Shown: in pieces, positions 6,411 through 13,468 of the stretch | Position numbering within the stretch: the stretch's first letter is position 1 | How the letters are laid out: each line of letters starts with the position of its first letter | Assembly: GCA_016866895.1 (NCBI GenBank) | Contig: VGKX01000013.1 | Location: 1 to 14,348 of the forward strand | DNA length: 14,348 nucleotides | Reading direction: 5' to 3' | Source of the DNA: Candidatus Parvarchaeota archaeon | Lineage (GTDB): Archaea > Micrarchaeota > Micrarchaeia > Anstonellales > VGKX01 | Position numbers and translations under genes: made by a program | Notes under the pieces: generated by a model | Told to the model about the DNA's origin: nothing | What the model saw: only the letters and a program-made list of their open reading frames with translations | The model's database searches: none

Positions 6411-7607
6411 ATGAAAATTGTCGCCGATTTGCACATGCACTCCAAATATTCGCGGGCCACAAGCCCTGGAATGGAGCTTGAGACGCTTTCCCGATGGGCA
6501 AGGATAAAAGGCATTGATTTGCTTGGCACAGGCGATTTCACGCACCCCAAATGGATTGAGGAGATAAGGCAAAAGGCAGGCGAGGATGGAAGCGGCTTTC
6601 TTGACTATAACGGGCAGAAATTTGTCCTTTCTGCGGAGATTAGCTGCATTTACACGCAGGGCGGGCGGGGAAGGAGGGTCCACCACATAGTTTTGGCTCC
6701 CTCCATTGAGGTTGCGTTGCAGATAAACGATGCGCTTTGCAAAAAAGGCTATAATTTAAAATCAGATGGCAGGCCGATAATTGGGGCAACAAGCATTGAG
6801 CTTGCCGAGATTGTGCTTGGGGTAAGCGAAAAAAACCTTATTGTGCCGGCCCATATTTGGACTCCCTGGTTTTCTGTTTTTGGCTCAAAGTCGGGATTTG
6901 ACAGCCTCAAGGAATGTTTTGGCGAGTTTGAAAAAAAGATTTATGCCATTGAAACCGGGCTTTCTTCCGACCCTGCGATGAACTGGCGCCTGTCGCAGCT
7001 TGACTGCTTGCAGCTTCTCTCAAACTCAGACTCTCACTCGCCTGAAAAAATCGGCAGGGAGGCAAACGTGTTTGAGCTGCATGGGATGACTTACGACGAG
7101 CTTTATGATGCGATAAGGCACAAGGAAAAGAAAAAGCTTGCTTGCACCTACGAGTTTTTCCCTGAAGAGGGAAAATACCACATTGACGGGCATCGGGCAT
7201 GTGGCGTTTCAATGGAGCCGCAGGAGACAAAAAAGCACGGCGGGTTGTGCCCAAAATGCGGCAAAAAGCTTACAATAGGCGTGCTAAACAGGGTGGAGCA
7301 GCTTGCGGACAGGCCGGCTGGTTTTGTGCCTCATGGTGCAGTGCCCTTTGAGTCGCTGGTGCCCCTAAAGGAAGTGCTTGCACAAGTGGTTGGCAAGTCT
7401 GAAACTTCAAAGGCCGTGGATGCGGCGTATTTTGAGCTTGTCAAAAAATTCGGGAGCGAGTTTGCAGTGCTGCATGCTTCTGGAAAAGAGCTTGAGGGGC
7501 AAGCTGGAAAGAGAGTTGCACAGGCAATAATGGCGATTAAGCAAGGCACGGTAAAAAAGATTGCCGGCTTTGATGGTGAGTACGGAAAAATCGTGGCGAT
7601 AGGCTAA
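6411..7607 (+). CDS. Endonuclease Q (PHP-domain DNA repair nuclease)
   Basis: 398 residues. EndoQ cleaves DNA 5' to deaminated or damaged bases (uracil, hypoxanthine, abasic sites) in archaea and some bacteria. Visible: a PHP metal site starting DLHMHSKYSRATS (D6, H8, H10), GTGDFTHP (about 39-46), SAEISCIY, HHIVLAP, VPAHIWTPWFSVFGSKSGFDS, and SNSDSHSPEKIGREAN with a metal-binding Asp/His pair; then a zinc site from H261, C264, C280 and C283 (GHRACG ... CPKCGKK), and the family signature GVLNRVEQLADRPAG. The C-terminal helical region fits the family, and total length is close to the usual 400-425. It follows the GAF protein by 22 bp on the same strand. GTGG about 8 nt upstream of the ATG is a weak ribosome site. 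The name EndoQ is used without a standard symbol. Identification is strong. Confidence 0.92.
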   Translation: MKIVADLHMHSKYSRATSPGMELETLSRWARIKGIDLLGTGDFTHPKWIEEIRQKAGEDGSGFLDYNGQKFVLSAEISCIYTQGGRGRRVHHIVLAPSIEVALQINDALCKKGYNLKSDGRPIIGATSIELAEIVLGVSEKNLIVPAHIWTPWFSVFGSKSGFDSLKECFGEFEKKIYAIETGLSSDPAMNWRLSQLDCLQLLSNSDSHSPEKIGREANVFELHGMTYDELYDAIRHKEKKKLACTYEFFPEEGKYHIDGHRACGVSMEPQETKKHGGLCPKCGKKLTIGVLNRVEQLADRPAGFVPHGAVPFESLVPLKEVLAQVVGKSETSKAVDAAYFELVKKFGSEFAVLHASGKELEGQAGKRVAQAIMAIKQGTVKKIAGFDGEYGKIVAIG

Positions 7608-7704
7608 AAACTGGCTGCTAGGATAAATTCTTGTTAAAACAGACTAAATAGACTTAAGAGTGGCAGTATAGAAAAACCAAAACAAACGGGAAAAAATTTG
7701 GGAG

Positions 7705-7755
7705 TGCCGCAAAAAGCGCGGCAAACTTGTTTTATTGGAGCTTGTTTTAGGTTTT
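7705..7755 (+). terminator. Hairpin and T-tracts between EndoQ and the small membrane protein
   Basis: A 6-bp stem (TGCCGC at 7705-7710, GCGGCA at 7718-7723, 7-nt loop) is followed by T-runs at 7730-7734, 7743-7747 and 7751-7757. It lies about 100 bp after the EndoQ stop and before the end of a convergent gene. Probable transcription terminator for the plus strand; the rest of the 167-bp gap shows nothing else recognisable. Confidence 0.5.
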
Positions 7756-7774
7756 TTGCGTACTAAGGCTTAGC

Positions 7775-7975
7775 TTAAACCACGCATTCGCATGAAAGCA
7801 GGCAGCCAAGTGTCACGGCTGCTGCACCAAGTGTTGCCGCAGAGTCAGCCGATGTCCCAAATGACACAAACAAGAGCTTGAGAACCAAGAACAGTGCCGA
7901 GAAAATGAATGCTCCTGTCACCATTTTCACAAACATGTTAAATGGAAGCTCTTTGTGATTCTTCTTTTCAGGCAT
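7775..7975 (-). CDS. Small two-helix membrane protein with Cys-rich C-terminus
   Basis: 66 residues from ATG 7975. The start is fixed by a perfect GAGGTG Shine-Dalgarno (reverse complement within 7982-7987) six bases upstream, the best ribosome site in the window. A charged N-terminus (MPEKKNHKE) is followed by a hydrophobic helix (about 15-38, MFVKMVTGAFIFSALFLVLKLL) and a second, Ala-rich segment (about 46-61), ending GCLLSCECVV with Cys 58, 62 and 64. I do not recognise the family. The terminal Cys cluster could be lipid-modified, metal-binding or disulfide-forming, all speculative. It is transcribed divergently from the UbiA gene and convergently to EndoQ. Confidence 0.65.
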   Translation of the reverse strand: MPEKKNHKELPFNMFVKMVTGAFIFSALFLVLKLLFVSFGTSADSAATLGAAAVTLGCLLSCECVV

Positions 7976-7987
7976 TACTACCACCTC

Positions 7988-8088
7988 ATACCCCCTTTGA
8001 ATTACTTTATTTAAAAAAGTTGCGCCTGCATAATGAGGTCTGCCCAGGCAGGCAGGTGCCATTAATAAGGTGTTGGCAAGGAGTTAAA
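7988..8088. promoter_or_regulatory. Divergent promoter region between small membrane protein and UbiA gene
   Basis: TATTTAAA at 8008-8015 reads TTTAAATA on the minus strand and would start transcription close to 7985-7988, just before the membrane-protein Shine-Dalgarno. On the plus strand the same A/T block, or the TTAATAAG at about 8062-8069, could serve the UbiA gene. CTGCC-CA-GGCAG at 8040-8051 is a short perfect inverted repeat of unknown role. Function is inferred from position and composition. Confidence 0.4.
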
Positions 8089-8130
8089 GTGGGTAGAAGA
8101 AGCGGAACAAAAACAGGTTGGGTAGCGGGA

Positions 8131-9006
8131 ATGGATGGAATGCGAAACTTTGCGTCCGCGTGGCTTGCACTTGTAAGGTTTGAGCACGCGATAATGCTTG
8201 CAGTAGCGGTTGGCGTAGGCCAGATTCTTGCCTTGGGAAATCTGCCGCAAAATCTGGCCCTGCTTGCAGCAGCAGTGCTTGTCCCCATATTCAATGAGTT
8301 TGCCTCATTTGCGCACAACGACTTGCTTGACATTGAGTCTGACAGGAAAAACAGAAAGCTTGACAGGCCGCTTGTCAGCGGAAAAATATCACGAGAAGCG
8401 GCTTGGGCAACAGTAGCAATAGGCTATATTGCAAGCAACCTGATTGCCTACTCAATAAATCAGACTGCGTTTGCCATCTCGGTAATTTTTACCGTCCTTT
8501 CGGTTGCATACAACATGAAGCTAAAGGACATGGCGCTTGTTGGAAATGCATATATTGCAGCCTCAATGGCAGTCCCATTTTATTTTGGGGCTGCTTCAGT
8601 TTTGGCAAGTGAGCCTGCACCAGAGACCATAATCTGGCTTTGTGAGCTTGCATTTGCAGCAGGACTTGGGCGGGAAATTGCAAAAACCATACAGGATGAA
8701 AAAGGGGACAGGAACGCAAGGGGCTCTGCAAGCATAGCGGTGGTTCTTGGAAAAAAGACTTCTGCTATAATCAGTGCAGCCTGTTATTTCATGGTGCTGC
8801 CACTTTCATACTTCATATTCCAGGCTGGAATCAGGCAGACTGTTTTTGCAGTCGGGCTTGTAGTCGCAGCCGACGTGGCTTTTGCCTATCTTGCCTTTGG
8901 CATACTAAGTAAGTATGATAATCCCAAATTCCTCAAGTTTGCGCAAAAAGCCAGCCTTGGGGCGCTTGCCTGCGGGCTTGCAGGAATAGTCCTTGGAGTC
9001 ATATGA
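8131..9006 (+). CDS. UbiA-superfamily prenyltransferase (DGGGP synthase-like)
   Basis: 291 residues from ATG 8131. A GTG at 8089 with GGAG 5 nt upstream is a possible longer start, but the UbiA N-terminus (MxxxxxFASAWLALVRFEHAI) fits 8131 or ATG 8140. UbiA enzymes are integral-membrane prenyltransferases with two Asp-rich motifs that bind Mg-diphosphate. Here motif 1 is NDLLDIESD (N63, D67, D71) followed by RKLDRPLVSG, and motif 2 is QDEKGD (D189, D193) in a GREIAKTIQDEKGDRNARGS block. About eight or nine hydrophobic helices follow the usual pattern. In archaea the commonest member adds the second geranylgeranyl chain to geranylgeranylglyceryl phosphate in ether-lipid synthesis; quinone or heme-O type substrates cannot be excluded. 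Eight to seventeen bp separate its stop from the antiporter start, suggesting co-transcription. Confidence 0.88.
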   Translation: MDGMRNFASAWLALVRFEHAIMLAVAVGVGQILALGNLPQNLALLAAAVLVPIFNEFASFAHNDLLDIESDRKNRKLDRPLVSGKISREAAWATVAIGYIASNLIAYSINQTAFAISVIFTVLSVAYNMKLKDMALVGNAYIAASMAVPFYFGAASVLASEPAPETIIWLCELAFAAGLGREIAKTIQDEKGDRNARGSASIAVVLGKKTSAIISAACYFMVLPLSYFIFQAGIRQTVFAVGLVVAADVAFAYLAFGILSKYDNPKFLKFAQKASLGALACGLAGIVLGVI

Positions 9007-9023
9007 GAAGTTGAGTGGATGAC

Positions 9024-9596
9024 ATGGAACAGATACTTGACGTTGGCCTGATTATTGTATTTTCGCTTTTGGGCTCTGTTGTAGCCTCAAAGTACAGGTT
9101 CCCGCCGGTGGCAGGACTGCTGCTTGCCGGCGCCGTTGTCGGGGCAAACGGACTTAACTTGGTTCATTCAGGCCAGGTCATCAGTGCGCTTTCAGAGATA
9201 GGGGCAATATTGCTGCTTTTTGCCATTGGCATAGAATTTTCACTCAAGCACATACTCAAGCACTCGCTTAGGGCGTTTATGGTCGGGATATTCAAAATGG
9301 GAATTGTTTTCCTGTTGAGCCATGCAATGGCTATGGCACTTGGCCTTGGTGTCATGGATGCAATGCTTATCGCCATGCTCCTTTCAATCACAAGCACGGC
9401 CATTTTCGCAAACTTCATGAAGCAAAGGGAATTTGAAAATAGGGCTGAGAAAGGCCTGCTGTTTGCCGTGCTTATCATAGAGGACCTGGTAGGCGTCGGG
9501 CTTTTGACGTTTTTTGCAAGCCTAAAAATTGAGGCAATTAAGACAATATCCGCGGACATACTTGTGCCGATAGCCGTCTCTGTTGTTGTGCTTTGA
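9024..9596 (+). CDS. Kef/CPA2-type cation:proton antiporter, N-terminal part ended by in-frame TGA
   Basis: 190 residues from ATG 9024 (GTG 9015 is the alternative), directly after the UbiA stop. It carries the first six or so helices of a monovalent cation:proton antiporter-2 protein: SKYRFPPVAGLLLAGAVVG, EIGAILLLFAIGIEFSLKHI, LLSITSTAIFANFMKQREFENRAEKG and FAVLIIEDLVGVGLLTFF, where the family has its conserved Asp. Such proteins exchange Na+ or K+ for H+ across the cytoplasmic membrane. It stops at TGA 9594-9596 in the middle of a hydrophobic helix, and the same reading frame continues open through the rest of the family domain to 10742. Alone it lacks half the transport core and is unlikely to work unless the halves assemble. 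Confidence 0.8.
   Translation: MEQILDVGLIIVFSLLGSVVASKYRFPPVAGLLLAGAVVGANGLNLVHSGQVISALSEIGAILLLFAIGIEFSLKHILKHSLRAFMVGIFKMGIVFLLSHAMAMALGLGVMDAMLIAMLLSITSTAIFANFMKQREFENRAEKGLLFAVLIIEDLVGVGLLTFFASLKIEAIKTISADILVPIAVSVVVL
9594..9596 (+). other. In-frame TGA interrupting the antiporter reading frame
   Basis: Codon 191 counted from ATG 9024. Upstream VPIAVSVVVL and downstream IAYVVLERLVRWFIG are one continuous helix and loop in the same frame. No Shine-Dalgarno or good start lies between TGA and the next usable codon (GTG 9606). Three other genes here end at TGA, so TGA is a normal stop in this genome. Confidence 0.85.
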
Positions 9597-9605
9597 ATTG
9601 CGTAT

Positions 9606-10742
9606 GTGGTCTTGGAGAGGCTTGTCAGGTGGTTTATCGGCTGCATTGACTGCTACGGCAGCAATGAGTCGCTGATACTCGCATGTTTTTCAGTTGCAGC
9701 AGTCTTTGCGTTTGTAGCGCAGCTTTCCGGGCTGAGTTTTGGCATAGGGGCATTTTTGGCAGGAAGCCTGGTTGCATCGGTTGAGGGGTTCAGGAAAATC
9801 GAGGGGGCCATACTTCCATTCAGCTCCGTGTTCTCATCCATATTTTTCTTCACAATCGGAATGCTTTTTGACTGGAAAGTCGCCTTTACTTCAGTGTGGC
9901 TTTTGGTCGGAGTTGGGGCAATTAACGCAATTGCAAAGTTTGCAGGCACATCGCTGAGCACCTATTTTTTTGGCTATGATTCAAAGAAGGCGGTTTTCTC
10001 TGGAATTGCAATGCTCCCTGTTGGCGAGTTTTCAATATTGCTTGCAAGCCAGGCCGCACCTTTTTCATCGATTGACCTTGTAAGCGTCATGTCCGCAACA
10101 GTCCTTATTTCTACCATGGTTTCTTCGGTGCTTCTCAAAAAGGAGGACGCAATCGACAATATTGTGAAAAAGTTCCTGCCAGAGGGGAACAGGGGTGCCC
10201 TGAAAAACATTTCCAGGTATTTCAACAACATAATCGTCTATTTTGAGCCTGGTGGAAAGTGTTTTGAAAGGTTCCTGCACCACTCTTCAAAGGCAATTTT
10301 CAGTGCAAGCGTGGCCGCCATTGCAATCGGCTCAATGATAATATTTGGCAGGGCAACTGAGCATGTGCTTGGACGGGTGGGGGGCGTGTTCGTGTCAGAC
10401 ATTCTTTATGCCGCAGGCGCCCTGCTTGCAGTCATGCCTGCGCTTAGCGCACTTAAGCACCTTAAGGAAGATTTCTACGTGGTCGCAGAGGCCTTTTTGC
10501 AAAATGAGGGGAGGAAGGCAAGCCTTGCAAACAGGGCAGAAAGAAGCGTCGGGCTTTTTGTGCTGTTTTTTGTCATTGCATTCCTTACGCCAGGAGTGCT
10601 TGCTTTAATGCACCTGCCTGCGCAGTTCTTCTCAATAGCCTTGGTCCCCTTTGCGATAAGCATCATTTTCCTTGTTGACATTAGCAGGGTCTCAGCCCAC
10701 GTGATAAAGAAGAGGCACCTTAAGAGGCGGATTTTTTCCTGA
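9606..10742 (+). CDS. Kef/CPA2-type antiporter, C-terminal part downstream of the TGA
   Basis: 378 residues in the same frame as the preceding fragment. It continues the antiporter fold: SLILACFSVAAVFAFVAQL, GLSFGIGAFLAGSLVASVEG, SSIFFFTIGMLFDW (the conserved F..xGM-D block) and SGIAMLPVGEFSILLASQA, the GEFs motif typical of Kef-like proteins. After the core comes a soluble linker (about 185-245) and four more hydrophobic helices, ending in a basic tail (KKRHLKRRIFS). There is no TrkA-N/RCK nucleotide-binding domain, unlike classic KefB/KefC. GTG 9606 is only the first possible start codon after the stop and has no ribosome site, so independent translation is doubtful. The full uninterrupted protein would have about 572 residues. 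Together the halves could be a pseudogene, a sequencing error or a readthrough product. Confidence 0.78.
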   Translation: MVLERLVRWFIGCIDCYGSNESLILACFSVAAVFAFVAQLSGLSFGIGAFLAGSLVASVEGFRKIEGAILPFSSVFSSIFFFTIGMLFDWKVAFTSVWLLVGVGAINAIAKFAGTSLSTYFFGYDSKKAVFSGIAMLPVGEFSILLASQAAPFSSIDLVSVMSATVLISTMVSSVLLKKEDAIDNIVKKFLPEGNRGALKNISRYFNNIIVYFEPGGKCFERFLHHSSKAIFSASVAAIAIGSMIIFGRATEHVLGRVGGVFVSDILYAAGALLAVMPALSALKHLKEDFYVVAEAFLQNEGRKASLANRAERSVGLFVLFFVIAFLTPGVLALMHLPAQFFSIALVPFAISIIFLVDISRVSAHVIKKRHLKRRIFS

Positions 10743-10776
10743 AAGGCGGAAGGATTGGCTTAGGTGTTGCTGCCCG

Positions 10777-11658
10777 CTAGGCAACCCCAAACGCAGCGGC
10801 AAGGACTATTATTGCCCCCCAAGCCAATGCCGCATACGCAAGATTTACTTTTTTTACCGCCCTGAGTATGGATTCAAGTGCAAGATAGCCAAAAACAAAG
10901 CTTGACAGGGAAAGCAAAAGGCCGTCGGCAAGGCTTAGGCCGCCAAGGCATGCAAACCCCCCTGTGCCGCAGCCGCCAAAATAAATTGAGCCTGCCCACA
11001 AGACAATTTCTGCAAGCAGGACTGTTGGAATGCTTAAAAGGAAGCTTAGGGAAAACGCCGTGTCTGTGTCAAACCCACGCCAGATAAGGCCGGTTGAAGT
11101 TGTGCCCGACCTGGATACGCCTGGGAGGACTGAAAAGCCCTGCAACACCCCAGTCATCACGCCGTCCCTCCAGCCAACCGTCCCGGCCTGCCTGAGGCGC
11201 TTGCCATCTTGCGCAAGCAAAAGAGCGCCTGTTGCAACAAGACCCAGGCCCATTAAAAGGAAAAGGGCGCTTGCATCCAGATTCGGGAAAAAATTTTTTT
11301 CAAGCAAAAGCAGCGGGACTCCGACAACTCCGGTGAAAAACAAGGATGAAAGGAGGAAGCCCGTCCTGCCCTGTGCCACGTAACTTTTTGTCAGGGCAAT
11401 TGCATCGGCCGGCCTGGATGAAACCGCCTTCAGGTAGGCGACCTTTGTTTTCAGGATTTCAAGAAGCTCGCGCCTGAAATAAACAGAGGCTGCAAGAAGC
11501 GTGCCTATGTGAAGGTAAAGCAGCATTGGGACCACAAGTGCCGGTTCACCCCCAAAAACCTTCAGGAAGACAAGCGTGTCTTGCGTCTTGGAGCTGATTG
11601 GAATCCACTCGGTGATTCCCTGAACAAGCCCCAGAACAATGATTTGGATGAGGTCCAT
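10777..11658 (-). CDS. uppP: Undecaprenyl-diphosphatase / UppP (BacA)-like polyprenyl-diphosphate phosphatase
   Basis: 293 residues from ATG 11658, preferred over the upstream extension to 11784 because the TATA-like element lies inside that extension. The family removes a phosphate from polyprenyl diphosphate to recycle the lipid carrier for glycan export; in archaea the substrate is a dolichol-like or other C50-60 lipid. Motif 1 is LVQGITEWIPISS (Q13, E17, S22-S23), matching (E/Q)GxxEWLPISS. Motif 2 is PGVSRSGTT (179-187) with R182 and T186. About eight hydrophobic helices are present. Where bacterial enzymes read SSxGH, this one has SSKTQ, so the motif-1 His is Gln26. It is convergent with the antiporter (34 bp gap) and divergent from the helical protein. 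CCTTTATTTTTATTG, 24-37 bp upstream of the ATG on its strand, suggests a leaderless start. Confidence 0.9.
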   Translation of the reverse strand: MDLIQIIVLGLVQGITEWIPISSKTQDTLVFLKVFGGEPALVVPMLLYLHIGTLLAASVYFRRELLEILKTKVAYLKAVSSRPADAIALTKSYVAQGRTGFLLSSLFFTGVVGVPLLLLEKNFFPNLDASALFLLMGLGLVATGALLLAQDGKRLRQAGTVGWRDGVMTGVLQGFSVLPGVSRSGTTSTGLIWRGFDTDTAFSLSFLLSIPTVLLAEIVLWAGSIYFGGCGTGGFACLGGLSLADGLLLSLSSFVFGYLALESILRAVKKVNLAYAALAWGAIIVLAAAFGVA

Positions 11659-11747
11659 GGCCCTAAATAGACCTGGAAAGCAATAAAAATAAAGGGGCTG
11701 TTTTGGATTGCTCCAGGCTGATTTTTCTTGAAGCTTGCCAATCCAAC

Positions 11748-11755
11748 TTAAATAA
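11748..11755 (+). promoter_or_regulatory. Probable TATA box of the helical protein gene (leaderless)
   Basis: TTAAATAA lies 30 bp upstream of ATG 11778 in the divergent gap from uppP, with no Shine-Dalgarno motif before the ATG. Transcription would start at or just before the start codon. The opposite-strand TATA for uppP lies in the same gap, at 11682-11693. Confidence 0.45.
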
Positions 11756-11777
11756 CTTGCAACCCAATAAATTGACG

Positions 11778-12863
11778 ATGGCAAGACTGAGGTTCAATGA
11801 AGACGGGGAAGATAAGGGCGCAGGCAAGTCCAGTGCAAAATCCCCGATTGAGATGAAATTCAACGAGCTTGCGGAAAGATTTAGGGAGGCTGAAACAAAT
11901 AAAGGCGTGTGGGGGAGCAGCACCAGCAAGACATTGGCCGCATGGAGGCTTTGGCATTATATAAGGAACGAGGAAGGAAAGCAGTTTGCGGCCAAGAACT
12001 ATGAAAAAATAAGGCCCCTTGTTGCAAAGGCCTGGAAATGGGATGAGTTTGGCTCAAAAGAGCTTCTTGGGTTTTGCATTGAAACGAATTGCCAGAAAGC
12101 CATAGGCGATTATGCCGCCCTGGCAAAAAAGGACTGGACGCGAAATGCCTTGAGAGAAATTTATATTGAAATTGCTGATAAAAGAAGCAGTGACAGGGCT
12201 TGCAAGTTTGTCTCGTCCAATTACGCGCAGCTCAGGCAGCTATTTACAGGCAGTGTGGAAAAATATTGGTTTGCCCCAGTAATTCTTGCAGCCACAGCGG
12301 CAAAAACCGGCTCCCAGGACATAATTGACGACTTGAAGAAGTTTGTTTTTGGCAACAAGGAGGCGTTCAAGAATGCCTACAAAAACATGCAGAGTTATTG
12401 CTCTTCGGACCCTGTTTTGTACAAAACTTATTTTTTCACTGTTATGGAACACTACGAAAAGGAAGATAAGCGCGGGCTTGGCCCGGAGCAGAAAGAGGAA
12501 TTTGTAGCGTCGCTTAATTCGGTATTGGAGTACGACTTTTACAAAAGGGATTCCAGGCTTATAGGTGCCTGCATTGAAAGCGGCAACGAGATGGCTGGAG
12601 GGTTGGCAGTTGATTTTTTGCTAATGAAATACTGGCTAAACTTTGGTAAAGACAACGGCGTGGATGAAAAATGCAGGCCCTTCATGGACGGCATTTTTAA
12701 AAACGCGTTAGCTGGAGATGGGTATTATTACAAGCTTGCATGGAAGCTGAAACAAGAAACAATATATTCCAGTGTGGGAGAGGAGGACAGAAACAGGCTT
12801 TGGAAGCTTGCCAAAAAAGAGGATGGATGGCTTTCAAGCTCATTTATGTTGACGATTGCATGA
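11778..12863 (+). CDS. Unrecognised alpha-helical protein, N-terminal reading frame
   Basis: 361 residues from ATG 11778 (an extension to 11703 is unlikely because of the TATA element inside it). I do not recognise the family. The first 25 residues are polar and probably disordered (RFNEDGEDKGAGKSSAKSP). The rest is rich in helix pairs with conserved-looking Trp and Tyr (LAAWRLWHYI, KAWKWDEFGSKELLGFCIE, DWTRNALREIYIEIADK, LYKTYFFTVMEHYEKED, MKYWLNFGKDNG), reminiscent of HEAT- or TPR-like solenoids. No signal peptide or membrane segment is visible, so it is probably cytoplasmic. It ends at TGA 12861-12863, overlapping the next frame. An A6 run at 12813-12818 is where a one-base gain would join it to the following frame into a protein of about 551 residues. 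Whether it is a complete protein is unresolved. Confidence 0.6.
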   Translation: MARLRFNEDGEDKGAGKSSAKSPIEMKFNELAERFREAETNKGVWGSSTSKTLAAWRLWHYIRNEEGKQFAAKNYEKIRPLVAKAWKWDEFGSKELLGFCIETNCQKAIGDYAALAKKDWTRNALREIYIEIADKRSSDRACKFVSSNYAQLRQLFTGSVEKYWFAPVILAATAAKTGSQDIIDDLKKFVFGNKEAFKNAYKNMQSYCSSDPVLYKTYFFTVMEHYEKEDKRGLGPEQKEEFVASLNSVLEYDFYKRDSRLIGACIESGNEMAGGLAVDFLLMKYWLNFGKDNGVDEKCRPFMDGIFKNALAGDGYYYKLAWKLKQETIYSSVGEEDRNRLWKLAKKEDGWLSSSFMLTIA

Positions 12864-13432
12864 GGGACAGGAGCTGGGAGTTTTACAGGCAGACTTTCGA
12901 AGCTCTCAATGGCGTTTATGAAAAAGGTACTGAAGAGGAAAGAAGGACAATGGCAAAAATACTGGGCGTTGCAATGGTTGAGGGGTTTTACGCTGATTTG
13001 GGTTTAATTGACCAGGTGAAGGCTGCATATTATTTTCTTACTGAAAACAACATGGTAAAGCAGCTATTTGGCTCGGTAGATGATATTTTCAGGGCCATGA
13101 CTGGAGACCCGCCCCGCTCAAAAATAATGAATCTGATTAAAGGGGATGCCAAGCTTCGAAGCTTTGGCCTTATGTGCGCACAGAGTTGCTTGGAGTATCT
13201 TGACGGCTCAAAGACAGTGTCCGCCGAGTTGTATAAAGAGTATGGCTCCAAAATTCTCAATGAGGAGCTTGATGGTTTGCGCCCTGCTGAGCTAATGCAG
13301 ATAAGGCAGCTTCTCAGTCAAAACAAGGATTTGGGGGTTGAGCGGGCGCGCAACTTCATGATTTCAATAATAGACAAATACCAGAAAGGCCAGTTTGAAA
13401 GTTTGGGGGTTGAGGAAAATAACAGCAAATAG
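12860..13432 (+). CDS. Unrecognised alpha-helical protein, downstream frame (overlapping gene or frameshifted C-terminus)
   Basis: 190 residues if started at ATG 12860, which overlaps the previous stop as ATGA, a classic translational-coupling arrangement. ATG 12827 is another in-frame option. Content is again entirely helical and charged (RSWEFYRQTFEALNGVYEKGTEEERRTMAKILG, VKAAYYFLTENNMVKQLFGSV, NEELDGLRPAELMQIRQLLSQNKDLGVERARNF), similar in style to the preceding gene, so it may be its C-terminal half. The same frame upstream of about 12818 gives low-quality sequence (NNIFQCGRGGQKQ), so the longer start at 12740 is not credible. I do not recognise the family. Function unknown. Confidence 0.6.
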   Translation: MRDRSWEFYRQTFEALNGVYEKGTEEERRTMAKILGVAMVEGFYADLGLIDQVKAAYYFLTENNMVKQLFGSVDDIFRAMTGDPPRSKIMNLIKGDAKLRSFGLMCAQSCLEYLDGSKTVSAELYKEYGSKILNEELDGLRPAELMQIRQLLSQNKDLGVERARNFMISIIDKYQKGQFESLGVEENNSK

Positions 13433-13468
13433 GGCTTGCATTATCGGAAATTCAAAAGTGATGCTTCA

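Noticed and set aside
5908..6501. 197-residue minus-strand open frame across the GAF gene
   Set aside because: It lies antisense to a clearly recognisable GAF protein and has no ribosome site or domain pattern; it is a shadow.
7608..7774. tRNA or small RNA gene in the gap after EndoQ
   Set aside because: No cloverleaf, T-loop GTTC motif or conserved structure was found; only a short hairpin with T-runs that fits a terminator.
9594..9596. TGA as selenocysteine or as a reassigned sense codon
   Set aside because: At least three neighbouring genes end at TGA, antiporters are not a known selenoprotein family, and no SECIS-like structure was recognised. Simple mutation or sequencing error is more likely, though not excluded.
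8131..10742. UbiA-antiporter-UppP as one lipid operon
   Set aside because: UppP is on the opposite strand and convergent with the antiporter, so only UbiA and the antiporter can share a transcript; a functional link between UbiA and UppP is possible but not shown.
12740..12859. Start of the downstream helical frame at 12740
   Set aside because: The translated stretch before about 12818 (NNIFQCGRGGQKQALEACQ) is out-of-frame shadow of the upstream gene, which has a better protein-like sequence there.
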